Below are positions 1-18,500 of a stretch of DNA of 64,000 bases, piece by piece. This DNA comes from Marthasterias glacialis. Lineage: Eukaryota > Echinodermata > Asteroidea > Forcipulatida > Asteriidae. Below the pieces are notes generated by a model that was not told where the DNA came from, made no database searches, and was given only the letters and a program-made list of their open reading frames with translations. The translations under genes were made by a program, and so were the position numbers. Location: positions 16,921,802 through 16,985,801 of the forward strand of contig OU452223.1 of NCBI GenBank assembly GCA_911728455.2. The letters are read 5' to 3'. Numbering within the stretch: position 1 is the first letter of the stretch; every line of letters starts with the position of its first letter.

Positions 1-4926
<4,926 letters not shown>

Positions 4927-6084
4927 AGAGGGGGCTTGTGCTCGGTCTCGGTCAGGGCAGGATTTCAATTAAGAGCACTTCTGGTGATGGAGACTATGGA
5001 TGTGAGCTGTAAGACACAAACAAAAAGGTGAAATTAGTATTCTGACAATAAACCCGTACATGGCATCCGGTCAATTTGATCTTACCTAATCTTTATCAAC
5101 TTTCTGAAATGCCTCATTGTCATATAATGACCACTTCACAGTTTGCAAAATCCCACTTTTCTTCAAGGAGGCCTCTCCGAGTCTGAATCTTATCAACCCA
5201 AAGAGAATGCCGCTTTAATTAAACGTGATTAAGAAGGCATGGCTGCAACTAATCAGGGCCTGAACAGAATTATTATTAGGTGGCGCTGTAAACGGATTAG
5301 CTTGAAGGAAACAAAGACATTAATCAGATAATGGAGGGTCAGTGAGACTGGTAAATATCCCACGCCCTGTACTGGACGGATTATGTGACAGGATTGAAAG
5401 AGAACAATAATGGAGCTCGGTTGCCTTCAAACAATACAAAATCTATAGTTAAAGGAATTATGCATTAGCTCTCATTACATGTAAATATAGCTCACTCAGC
5501 AGTGAACATATGGGGCATTGTATTACGTATACAGTGTATTGGTAATTTTAAATTGTACCACAATGTAAATGTTTACACATGTATGTTACAGTTTACAGGC
5601 AAATAGACCTTGCTGTATGATCCTACAAAGAAACCGAGTGACTCTTTTTACAGGTCATTTAAGGGCCTACATGTAGGTATTACAATACATGCACTTGGAC
5701 TAGTTCGTACTGTACAACACTGAGAGTATTCATAGAGTACACAAGGTTCATAATGAAAGGAATTATGCCAAAGCACCGCAGGCGTCCCAGCAGTACCATG
5801 TGTCCATCTCGCACAATCATATGTTTCAAGAGTAACTCCTTTGATGATTAGCGGCCACGATTCACAATTACAGTCCGGAGAAAATACTCACATAGCCCGA
5901 GAAATCACGCTCTGTCCGTCATGCTCTAGGCCCAAGGGACGCACAAACAGACGGCACAATACGCTTCTTTAATTCATGAAATTTAATTATGAATTCCAAG
6001 CAGCAACAAAACAATATTTTTGGGGGGTCTGTTTAAAGAGACATTTAAGTAAACATCAATCGACATGAGCACTAAAATTGAAGA

Positions 6085-6108
6085 TGTGTGTGTGTGTGTG
6101 TGTGTGTG
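6085..6108. repeat. TG dinucleotide microsatellite
   Basis: Twelve uninterrupted TG units. A simple repeat in noncoding DNA with no associated gene signal. Confidence 0.9.
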
Positions 6109-6490
6109 GCTATGGCACTGTGTTTCAACTGCAGGGAGTAATACGTAAATATGTCACATTATGAATGCATACAAAATGAGAAGTGCCAGTGTTGGGCAAT
6201 AACATACACATTGCACTCCGACGCGCTTTGCACTTGAATCTTTTTCTTTGAAGATTTTTCCAGATAACTATTTGTTTATAAATGGACAAACTTTGAAGTG
6301 TCCACAAATGTAGCATTACCTTGTCTTTAAGTAAAAATGTAAAATTTGAAATTCTATACCTTACCTAGAAAATATATGTTCATGAATAATTCATTCAATT
6401 AAATTACACAAAGAAAATCTAATTTGTAAAAAAAAAACAAAAAAAAAAAAACTAAACAAAATATCTTTAAATATACAAAACAACATGAAA

Positions 6491-6552
6491 TAAAATAAAT
6501 AAATAAATAAATTAATAAATAAATATGTAAATAAATAAATAAACAAACAAAC
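6491..6552. repeat. AAAT tetranucleotide microsatellite
   Basis: Imperfect run of AAAT/AAAC units in an extended A-rich stretch (about 6420-6600). Confidence 0.85.
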
Positions 6553-7434
6553 TTACAAATTAACAAAGAAAAAATAATAACTTAATTTACACCAAAACCC
6601 TAAACCCATTCCCTTCATTTTAATACACAATAAATCTTCTGCTGGACGCTTATTTGGCATTTGCTAAAATGGGATTCACACAATAACTCAGTAAAGATTA
6701 CAGGTATTCAAGGAATGCCCTAATGTTTACTCAAACCCTTTTATGCAAGCGCAAACAACACCATGCCTTTTAAATAACTGCATAATTACCATCCATAATG
6801 ACCAACGAGGGCAACATCGCGTGCCGCCATCATCATATTCCAAGAAGGGGTGTCTCTAAGCACGGAGGAGCACGGACATCGGCAATGCCCCGACGGCAGC
6901 AAGCATTAATAGAGAATGAAGAAAAACCCTTCACAGCCCCACGGTATGAGCCCCTTGTGAATTGTAACGCAGTAACGCGCCGAGGCCTGGTGTTCAGGAT
7001 GGCTATCTATCCACAATGTCAATTAACTTATCCTCCAGTATCTTTTGACAGTATTTGGCGACGGGCGAATCATATTCTCAGAGGCCTTGTACAGTCAAGG
7101 GTGGCACGTAAGATTTTGTTCAACTTGAACATGAGTTTTTAGTCCAGGAGTGATTATCACATTGGGTTTTTGCATTATGACTTGTATCGCTCGCTGACAG
7201 ACAATTGTTTTCCATTAACGATTTAGACAAATAATGGTCGCTGGGGGGATTGGCATAATGACGATTACTCTAACAGATAATCCCTTGGTAAATATTGCTT
7301 GGGGTTGATTTGGAGCTTCGAGTCACGTTTTGTACATCCTGCTGTATGCCTTCTGTATTATGAAAGAATTAGCTGTTGCAAACTGTTCACCAACCCCCTA
7401 AAAAAACAACATACCATACAAAAAATAAAATGAT

Positions 7435-7532
7435 TAATGGCCTCACGTTTGGACCGTAGCAGAGTCTGTCTCAAAGACTGAAATGCAAGCTTTCGAGACA
7501 GACTCTGCTGGTGTCGAAACGTTAGGCCATTA
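7435..7532. repeat. Inverted repeat, about 38-nt arms
   Basis: The left arm starts TAATGGCCTCACGTTT and ends AGCAGAGTCTGTCTC. The right arm is its near-complement, starting GAGACAGACTCTGCT and ending CGAAACGTTAGGCCATTA, with a loop of about 22 nt. It resembles a solo fold-back element. No coding sequence is adjacent. Confidence 0.75.
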
Positions 7533-9464
7533 ACTATTTTTGCATTATGTATTATTGTACATCCATTGCCATTATGTATTCAAATGTGTACAATTGTATA
7601 CGTAAATTGTTTTTGTATGCATGCTGTACAATACAGTGTGCACGTACGTACTCATATGACTTAAAACTTTACAGTACATATGTACAGGATAATGTACTTC
7701 ATGTGAACACATCAAGTACTAACTACATTGTATACAAAACCATTTCTTCGTTCTCTTAATTATCAAATTTCTGAATTTGGTTTCTATGTATGTAAAATTG
7801 GAAATCATTGTAAAATATGACACAATAACAATAATCTTACAATGTAGTCTTCATTATAATCTAATGAGCTCACATCAATAAAAAAAAATAGTGTATGTAA
7901 AATTTATCCTCGTCTGTATTTTGAAATAAAGCTGCAAACAAAACTGAATTTGATATTATAATATACATTTGTACACTGTACATGTATTATTAGTTTATTA
8001 AAAGATATGATGATGTAAATTATCCCACAAGCTGACTGTAGAGTCGTCATGCTGAACTGTGTGAACATTGATCAACTGGCATTACATGTGTATTTCGGAG
8101 TTTAATTCAACTAAATTCAACTACGGCTTGCAAGCAGCTGTTTCAGTAAATTTGCATTCCCAATACACTTGTGTACTGGTTGATCTAATTCTTGGAGACA
8201 ATCTGCCTTCGTCCCGTACATAAATTGCACATTGCACGTTTGTTTTTCAGTTCCTCAGCCAATGTCTCCGCTTCCATTAGTCAAATCCTCCCATATACAA
8301 ACACACTGACCAAGCTACCAAGACGCAACAGAGAAAACATCATCAACACGTAACATAAGCCCAAGAAGCCTGCATCAAACTCCCAAGATATATGATCTTT
8401 AAGAGGGGCCTGCGCGATTAAACCCCTTAGAAGACGACGGGAGGGAAAAAAAAAAAAGAAAAGAAAGGAAGGCATTAAGAAGAGAGTTGAAAAGTGCGTA
8501 GATGGCGCTTGAACCGAGGCACGTGGATCCTCAGTGAATAGCAATCAACACAGTATCAGACATCATGGCACCGAGAACGGCTCTAAGCTCAAACTGGAGA
8601 ACAGCAAATTGCATTAAAGGTGGCTTCTGCATGTTCTTAGCCTAAATACGTGGATATGGACACTGTGTTAGGACCTGTATGTGACATGGCGCCAACAGGA
8701 TTCTATTACAAGGGGGGGTGCGTATTTGGTTTGGCTGGATATGGTGACCAGTGCTGAAGGCGTTTGTGTTTAGCAACTCACTGTGTCGTCTTATGGCCCT
8801 ACCAGGCCACTGTAAAATGTTTATAAAGGAGGTTGAATAAATACTATTAAAAGCTCTTTATCCACGCAGTATGGTGTAATTCCTACACTTAACATAAAAA
8901 CAATTGTTCTAACATACATTTTTGCAGGCCATAGTGTAAATTGTACATTTACATAAAAGCAGCACAGTACACAGTGCAGTATGACACTCAATATGAATAC
9001 GGAAAGCAGATAGCATCTAGTTCCTCCATTCCTAATATCATGTCCGTAGATTTTTCAGCGGGACATGGAAAGTACATGTACTGAGTAAACAGTTCCCTAC
9101 AATCATCCATCACTTATAATGGCCAAGCGAAAATGAATATTCAAAAAAACCCTATAAGCATCCTGGGGACTAAGCACGCACACGCATACAAAATACCCAT
9201 ACACATGTCGTGCATTTCACTCTCTTCAGATCATTGGCTCCCTGTAACAATGTAATGTTCACGTACCGTAACCATACATAATTTCATTACCTTACCGAGT
9301 ACACAACAAGGATGGGATGCTAAGATGAAGCGGTGTGTGTGTGTGTGTAGTACAGAAACACAAGAAGGTTGCGTGGGTGTTGCATACAATCACACTGATG
9401 AACTACATGATACTCGTACGCATGCAGGGCAGAGTAATGGCGTGAGGTGCAAGGATCAAAACAC

Positions 9465-9574
9465 CTTCGCCGCGGCGCTGGGCCCCCATCTTCTTGTGAT
9501 CATTGATGACTCGGAAGCGGATCTCAACTCTCATAACGTCTACATACTTCACTGTGCACTGGTGTTCAAGTAAA
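9465..9574 (-). CDS. Candidate isolated exon, unknown protein
   Basis: On the minus strand a 110-base open segment, GC-richer than its surroundings, lies between an acceptor ending TTCAG and a donor GTGTTT. It encodes EHQCTVKYVDVMRVEIRFRV followed by INDHKKMGAQRRGEG. The composition looks protein-like, but I do not recognise the family, find no neighbouring exon in phase, and it does not splice in frame to the DLK start exon. It could be an exon of another gene, a DLK 5' alternative exon, or chance. Confidence 0.22.
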
Positions 9575-12007
9575 CTGAACATAATGGGAATGCATGAATG
9601 TGACCTTGTCATGTCAGTTCAACCTCAACAAACAAATTGGACATGCACAGTACATTCTGTAAACTAAAGGCTTTTTTGTACAGCATGTAGGCTTCATGCA
9701 GACTTTAGAAGCAACATTTTTTTCTCTGAAGAGCTCTTTTGCTAAATAAAAAATGGGAACATCACATCTCTTGTTGAAAAGGTTCATATTACAACTGTTT
9801 GACTATAGTCCAAGGGCCATGCTGCACAAGGCAATTTACTGGCAACCAGTTCCTGGCAGTCTCAAAAAGAAGAAGGAACACATTTTCACATGATTTTTCT
9901 GGGTGAATTCAAGATACTGTAAGAAAGTGCCTCTTGTAAAACTGAAGTGTTCATTTTGAATGAAGTGGAGTTGGTCACCTCCACGGGCCTATTTCGCAGA
10001 GCTGCTTTAAAGCACAAGAAGTAGCTTAGCACACAACAGTTATGCTTAATACCAGAGTAAGGTTACAAGCAAAAATACCATTTCCCAAATACAGTGTACC
10101 ATCTTTGACTGGAAAATGTATCCTGCTAATTTTTGCTTAGCATAAAATTGCTTTTAAAAAGCAAAATTGTTTTCTGAAGCAGCTCTATGAAATTACGCCC
10201 TGGTTGCTTGTAAACAATTGCCTTGTGTGACATGGGCTTACACGGACATAATGTACAATTATGTTAAGAATGGTTTTGTGGAAACTTTTGTGGATTCAGA
10301 TTCTTTCCATTCTAGCTGTCAGGCACAAATTTTCTTTCTGTTAGTAAGAGTGACTACATATAATACTAATATGAATGCATACTAATGACTTAATGATGAG
10401 ACTGCATAATATGTGTAATGACTGAGACTACGAAACAATTACATAATGCGCAGCATTGCATTGTAAGTTCTGTATAATACCTACAGTATCGGGGGTCCTT
10501 TCTCTATGGTACAATGTACACAGTGTCATGCATAAATGTCCATGTGTATCACCCTGAACACGTTCATCCATTATTACATGTAATGTTTTTTAACCCTCCG
10601 AAAAATGGACTATCCAAGTTTCCCAGCCATTATTCCTCATCAGGGACCATAAAACTGAACATTACAGATGCCCTGGCTGGCTCCGTCTATCGTCGCTTCC
10701 TATCCAAATTCACTAGAGGCAGCGGCTGCACGTCTCGCTGGCTCATGAACATCTTGTCTCCCTTCTTTAGAGATTAAGTATGCTTCTCCATGTAACCCCC
10801 CAAAGGCATCCAGTAGATTGCTTCTTATTAATTAAGTAATAACATGCCATGAATCCAATTATGATATAAAAAAAAAAAAGATTCAACTCAACAAGAACTT
10901 TTAACACGTTTTAGTAGACGCACAATACTTGCAAAAAGAGGTGACTTATTCTGCAAGTAATTGTGATTCACTTCGGAATTAAAGCGATTGCTTTCAACAA
11001 GCCTGAATTATTTCCCAGAAATATTTTCAGTCCGTATACTTTTGTGTACACATTCATTCAAATTCAGTGTAAATGTACAGATTTCACCTCATGCCATATT
11101 TGTTCATGTAGTAAGTATACTTTTTTAAATGAGTATGCAAAACTTCCAGTATGGAATTTAAAACAATTTGAAGTTAACGATACACTCACTGCCTTTCCAA
11201 TAAAAACCTGTGATGTATATTGGACAATTCCAAATTCCATTAGTGGTGCTCTCTGTTATTATTCGTAAACAGGAAGGGGAGATGATTCTCTTCCCCTTCC
11301 CTCATTCTGATGAATCCCCCAATCCAACATCACAGTAATGATGTCGTCCACTATATCATGTATCATCATCACTTGACTGAGAAAGTACAAAGTCATCCAA
11401 GCGCAGCAAGGCTCATCTCACAATCCACTGACTAATTTATGAGATCAAACAAGGTGCTGCAGGAACAAAACTTGTTTAAGCTCAGTGATGCTTGCAACCT
11501 CAGGAGACAGGTACAGTATAATATGAGATCAAGATTCTGTATTGTTCAACACGGTGTACAATGTGAGTGTCAACAAAGACTCGAACAAGTCCAGTTTGTA
11601 ATGTTCCATGTAGAATCACAAAATGTCAGATCCTCATCAGACTTGCTAAAATAAAGTTAACTGTCTTTCATGCTTTCATTCAATACCTGGTCTCATAATA
11701 CAAACTAAATCACACAATTTTCATGATCAGGATTAGGCCTAATGTATTTAAATACAATGTAATTTCACTGAATGTACAGGTACACTGTTTAAGCACAGTT
11801 AAGACTTCATTGAGAGTTCAGCAATCCAATTAAAACGATGTTGTACATGTTTATGTAGTTTAGTTTACAATATGATAAGGGTAAAAGTTTATGAAAATGA
11901 AAGTATTACAAACTTGTGACATGACATCTTGTTTACTGAACGCTACTGAATGAAATACAATACCCCATGAATATTTAATAATGAGATGCTGAAAAAATAT
12001 GGCTGTG

Positions 12008-12429
12008 GACTTGTGCAAGTCTAGCTTACTAACTTGCGAGTGCTAATGGATTCAATATTTGCCAATAGAACGTTAATGAGGTGCAGGGAATGTAAAGTAG
12101 ACTTGTGTAAGTCTCTGATGCATCGTGAACGTGAAAAGCGATGTTGTTTGGGAGTTGATGCAACTGTAAGGATGGCTCTAGACTTGTTTAAGTCTACAGC
12201 TCACAGTGTATGCAGAAACCATCAACAAATTATCGTCTTTGGCACTCCAGTCATTTCTGAGATACTTCGGATGCAGCCTTGCCGGTGAATTCATCATCAT
12301 TATGCCTCAAAGCACAGTTTTATCCATGAGGTTTGTTCCCAGCAGAAAGACAGTCATTTCCCAATGGTCCATGATGAATTTTAATGTCAGTAGTTTCTGG
12401 AAGGCGAGCTGGTTGACTTGTTCAAGTCT
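12008..12429. repeat. Four GACTTGTNNAAGTCT palindromes
   Basis: Near-palindromic 15-mers occur at 12008-12022, 12100-12114, 12181-12195 and 12415-12429. The core GACTTG/AAGTC is invariant and only the central two bases change (GC, GT, TT, TC). Sequence between copies is unrelated, so this is a cluster of sites rather than a tandem repeat. Possible binding-site array; the factor is unknown. Confidence 0.6.
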
Positions 12430-15400
12430 AACACAGGTGTAATTGAATGTTTTGACAATCATTGTTGGGACCAAACAGCCACAGGAAGGTCATTTTAAGT
12501 GAATCATGCAGATGATATACACAGTGAAACTTTAAGTAAATTTTTAATCTGTGACTAACTGTAATTAAGAACTCATGACCGAGTTGCAACCTCCGTTACA
12601 TCAATAACTGCCACTGGTCCAAGCAAGATAATTTTTTTAAAGGTTCTGGTGTTCCGTATGTCAATGAACACACGAAGATCAAAAATGATACGAAGTTTGT
12701 TTAGAAACCTAACAAAAAAAACAACATTTCAGCCACTGAAGCTAAATTAAACTGATTGTTTTAGAGTCCACAATACTGATCACACAGTACATTTCGTACA
12801 ATGAAATTCAAAACAAAAATAAATGTTATCATTACAAAAATAAACAGGCAAACAAATTATGATCACTGAGGCTCCCACAAATTGATATTACGACTCAGAG
12901 TACATTTAAAATTTAACACCAAACTTTCTTATGAAAACGTTTTTTTTTAAAGGGTAGAATATGTAGAAGAGTGATTAATCTAATCAATATCAAGGCTAAA
13001 GTACATTTTCTGTGCCTATTCCTGTACGTGCACAAATGCAATCTTCTGTTGTACATTGTTTATTATACTCTAATAAACAAAAGAAACTGTCACAAATGAA
13101 TTTGAGCAATTAGTCAAATCTTGAAGTTGAACTTTTCCTCTGGCAGAACTGTTTACCTTTTATGTAAACAGTCATCAATCAGAGGATTGTTCCATTTCTA
13201 TAATGCAGAAATGGAATTGAGACTGGAACCATTTAGGGTACAAGTTGTCAGAAATCAATTGATTGGTTTGGTTAAACACTGTATAAAATTTATTGAAGTA
13301 CATCTGACAGCATGATTATCATTGAATGCTTTAAAGTAAGGCCATGTGCGTTTGAACAAAAATGAAAGAAATACAGAAAGAAAAAAACACCGACCCCAAA
13401 AAACCAACAAAAAAACATGAATAATAGGCAGTGAAAAGTGGTCTCTTATTGCATGCCTGAGACTTTATGGAGGCAGTTGCCTTGATGCCCCTGGTCTTGT
13501 CTTGATACCCCTTTTGAAATGCTCCAGTAGAAATTTAAAGTGTCCTCTCATAGAGGTGCCCTTTTGTAAGGAAACACTGCATTGCCCTTATACAACAACA
13601 AAGTATTAGGTCCGTTACTGATCCAAAAATATAACTCATGAATGCCTTGGCTGTTTCATTTTGGAAGATCTGCCGACTCGTCACATCACAATAAATACAA
13701 GTTAGAGGTTTGGACACCGGAGGGGGACATGTGTTCTGTACATGTACATGTATCTAACCTTCAAGAAAGCAAGTTCAAATCTTTCAAGACAGTCTGAATG
13801 TGCAAAAGATCTGAAGAAATAAAAACGAGTCAGGAAATCCTGACAAATCACCTGCTTGGATCTAGCATTTCTGTAAGAAGAATTAATTATGCACTCTATT
13901 GTACCTATGCACTTGTCTGCCCCCCCCCCCTGTACGGAGAACAGCAAAATAGCAAAAGTGCCGTCCCTTCAGCAAGCAATGTAGATTACACTTGCATACG
14001 GTACACCTTGCAAGTAAAATGATTATGATCTGGTGACAAGCAATCAGCGCTGACATCCAACTCTGTGCAAGCAATTTGTGATCTATCCCAACCAGCAGCC
14101 AACTATCTCCATCCCTAACAATCTCTCCATCGTTACCTGCTCGAATGTACCCTAGATTATCATAGTTTTCATCCCTTTCCTGTCTCGGGATTTCAGTTAT
14201 TACTAAAGTGTGACTGATTTGACTTTCAGAGTATAGCTTAAGGACTTACATACAAGCGTGTTCTTGTAGCACAAACACGTTATATGTAGGTTGGAAGGTG
14301 GAGGCACTCGTCTCTGTGGTTTGTCTGCGGTTGGTTTTATTATGTTGATCAATGGTACCATTTTCCTTTTTTTTACACAGATGTACTGGATGTATGCTAA
14401 ACCATTGATCATCGGGTGATGTGGTGAATATCAATTTACACATTATATTAGTGTCAGGTTGAGCATGATATTTCAATTGATCACATTTCCCAGTGCATCT
14501 GGGCTAAGGGTAAATAGGGCCAATCAAATAACAAGACGACATGGTTTTAAAATCCAGTCAGTATTTTATCACAGTGCTACATGGTTAAAACTAAATGAAT
14601 AATATATTACCCTGAAAGGTGCAGTTTGGGTTTTCAAAAACAAATAATCCCATTCAGATTTGTGCTGTTTTATAATAATAATGTAAATACTAAAACACAC
14701 CTTGATCAGAAAAAACACCCCAAAACATGTACCGTATATAGCTCATAATGTACTCTACATACAGTATGAGTGAATTAAAAGTAAAATATAGGATTGGCAT
14801 AGCTGATAGTGCAGTGTTCTTACTTTGTGTGATTCACAATATGAAAAAAAAAAAAAAAATGAAAATTTGGGCTCAGTACGAGTCAGGAGAAAATAGTGTA
14901 AAACCATGCACACTTTTCAGCATGAAAACACATTTACAACCGAAATTAAAATCAGGGTCTTCAAATTCGATTTTTCTCAACTATTGACAGTATTCCAGAC
15001 AGAACTATTTCTATGGGAAGAAGTTGATACTGGTATGAACTTCATAATCAGTAAGCTTTCAGACTGATACTAACAAAACAATTTTTGTTTATGAATACAT
15101 GTACCAAACTTGTATTAGTACCTTTAAAACTGAACTTAAAAGTATTCAGATTCAAACTTTACCTCAATACTACTGCGCCAATCTGCAGCTCTGTCAACGG
15201 TCAACATATATATCCATGAGCAGGACACTGCAGAAATGTTACACTGTACACTGCGGGTCAACCGCAATAAGCGAGGATGTGTTCTGATCGAGCACCGAAC
15301 TCCAAATGATCTGGTACAAAGTCACCTTTGTAATAAATAACTTGGGTTTGCTTGCCCAGACAAGTCATCATTGGCTGGTACTTTATTGCCTGTGGGGTGG

Positions 15401-15492
15401 GAACATTGGATGGGTGGGCATACACCAAGGGTGCTCAATGACATCATTGATTGTGTACTTTGTGTTTTAAATAGACTGGTGTCCGGATTTGT

Positions 15493-15508
15493 GGGGGGGG
15501 GGGGGGGG
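15493..15508. repeat. Poly-G tract
   Basis: Sixteen consecutive G. Similar long G runs occur at 22687-22698, 28507-28526 and 45447-45462. Confidence 0.9.
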
Positions 15509-18500
15509 TGGATCTGAACACGGTGGGTCTGATAGCACACCATAATGGTGGTACCACTACCAACAAATTGATCTAGTTCAATGGGGAGGGTGGTGAAGTC
15601 ATTCCCAAAAATAAACAGCACTTAACAAAGGAACTTGCCTATCAACAAAAAAACAACTTTTGTTACCGTTACAAAGGCAGCTTTTACTAAGGCCATAACT
15701 TCGATCCAGTACAAAACTCAGACAAAAGGTGACACAACTTTGGTCTTTCGTTATCACATTATCACTGAAGAAATGGCCCTTTAGTGATTAGAACATTTCT
15801 GCCAAGGCTGTTTGCTGAAAAAAAGGGAAGTGTTCAAAACACCTTCAGACCATTTTGTGGTTTCATTTTCTTCTGGAGGTCATCACTTATAAGAAGGGCT
15901 TAGATTACAATTAGCTCCGGAACTGCCTGGGTTTTTATACCATTTGTGCAAACAAAAACAGATCCGGAGCCTATTGTTGAAACCTCTTTTTAGAAATTTA
16001 GTGACTAAGGCTTTAAAAAAAAAAATCAAAGCAGCTGATATTTTGACACAAGGACAATGGGCAAAGGCACCGCCATCTATCACCAGCAGGTCTCACTTCT
16101 TGATCATAGAAATGAGGTCCTTGAATTGGGGCTGAATGATCCAACACCACCCTGCTCTGGGTACTGTTGCAATGATTATATCAAGTGATGAAATAATTCA
16201 CTGATGAGGTAATGGTTGAGTAGGTTGTTCCCCAACCTCCTTTCTATTTTATACTCATTTGTAACTACTTGTTATGATTGGTACCAAGCACTCTATTGAC
16301 AAACTTGTTGACTGTTGGTCCCAAAGGGATCTGGGATTGTTGAGTAAAAAAGCCAAACATCACAGTGAATGATTGACAGGACAATGAGGATGAAGAAAAA
16401 CAGGAAGTTTTTGTCGGAAGTTGATCAGTTTGAGAGCAACCGGAATACTCCATGGTATAGGACACCTGTGTTTATTTTGTTTGCTTTGATTTCTTCTTAA
16501 ATTTATTCCAAACCACAGAATGCGTTACGGCATCACAACAACACATTCTACTACATGCACATGTAGGCCTACAGGTCAGAAAAAGTACAAATTCAACATT
16601 TGGAATTTGAGATGAATTTGCATGTCATATCAAAAAGAAAGGAAAATGGCAATTCCTTGACAGGTACTTTGTATGCAGTACATAAATTGTTTAAATTTTC
16701 CAAATGCACAGTCCCAAAATTTGAAGAAAAAAAACTGAAGTAAAGTAAATAAAATCAGAACTGTTCATTTATATTGTATTACAATTGTATGAATGTTTAC
16801 ATGAACAAGTGCTCAAACTGTATGCCAATAAAATCATATTGTACTTTTGAAACATCTGTATTACCTAATATTTAGTGCAAGCACAGTAGTATTACAGTAC
16901 CCCACACATGTTCCACGCGAATGCCATCGACCCAGCAGAGGACAATCAAATTTGTGTCTCGAAAGCATTAATTTGTAAAGACAAACACCACCCACTCTCC
17001 GCTCCCTACCCCACCCAGAACCAAATCAATAGTACAATTCATATCGCTACCAGCAGGTGTCATTATCGCTATGGCAACCAAAGTGAAATCGTTGGAGCGG
17101 ACGTGATCACGAGACGCCTCCACTCAGCTGTGCCAAACGCTGTTTGAGGCAGTCGATGCTTGATGGGTGTGGTAATAATTATACGCACTCTGACGGGCAA
17201 ACAAAAAATGGCTGTGGTTTTATAAAAGATTGCGCTATATGTACATGTATCTATTAAAAAAATAATTGTAACACTTATTTAATGACAAAACGAGGTTTAC
17301 AATTCATAAATGAATACAGTTTGAAGGCTTTAGGGTTTCACCTGTCGTCCTAGCATGCTTTCTCTAAAAAGAAATGGTGAAACTCTGGGTAACAAAAGCC
17401 TGATGTCTACTGGGACAAATTGTCCATCACACATGGTTTAGCTTCAAAATAAATTAGTGTCAAACTAAGTTAAATGCTTCCTTGGTACATGTAGTGGCTG
17501 GACTTGACAAACACACACAAATCAATACATATAACTGCTGATACAACAATATCCTCCATTCAGATTGAAAACTGCACGAGACCAAAAAGAAGATTAGATG
17601 ATACTAGACCACTTACAAATGGCATAGGATTTCAATGGATAACGTGCCCTTAACCGGTGTTACAAGACAAAATTAAGAAGCTTCCAAGAACTGGAAGAAT
17701 CATCCTTTTTGTGTACTGTCCAGGTACGCTCTGTAATTGTTTTCCTATCCAATTTGGGACACTGTTTTACTTTATGTAAAGCACTACTGTGAACATTTGA
17801 ACTACTCATGTTTTTTTCAATTTTTTTTATTTTAGCTTGTATGGTTAAACACAATGTCTCCATAAAAGAAAAGATTTGAATTTACAAATATTTTCTCACT
17901 GTAACCCTTGGTCTATTGTGTTGCAACCAAAGACTGTCACCATGCCGTACAGGTAAACATACAGGGAAAACTGCTCTGTTTGTATTTCAACCATTGAGCT
18001 GTGTAAGCTCACACAGAGACCATACAAAAAAAATATGCATACAATGGTCTTGCTCAAGAAAGAACCATAGAGCTTTCAACCAATGACAGCAGTGATACTG
18101 GGTGGTTTCTTTTCCCCCAACCACTGAGTACTATGCAAATTAGCATTTAAGGTTTTATCACAAAATGAAACAATAACCATTTAAAAACCACAAGAGACCC
18201 CCATAGTATTGTGTATTTAGTGTTAATGCTTTGACTTATTTCCGCCAATAAAGTCAACCATAAAATGACATCGTTTGAGGTGGTAAGAAATTGAAGGTCA
18301 ATCCAACCATCCAGCAAGGATCCAACTTTGCCACAAAACCACACTAAGCCATTTAATATTCAGTGTTTTAGCCCAGAGCTCAAACCAATCAAGTCTGCCT
18401 CATTATCATGCACATCCTTTCAGCCAATTGGAACAAATTTCTGATTTTGCCTCACTTAACAAGGCCCCTTTCTAATGAATATTCAGTGTTGTGGTGTATT

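Noticed and set aside
6798-7142. 114-codon open frame
   Set aside because: No family motif, no splice partners, composition like noncoding DNA.
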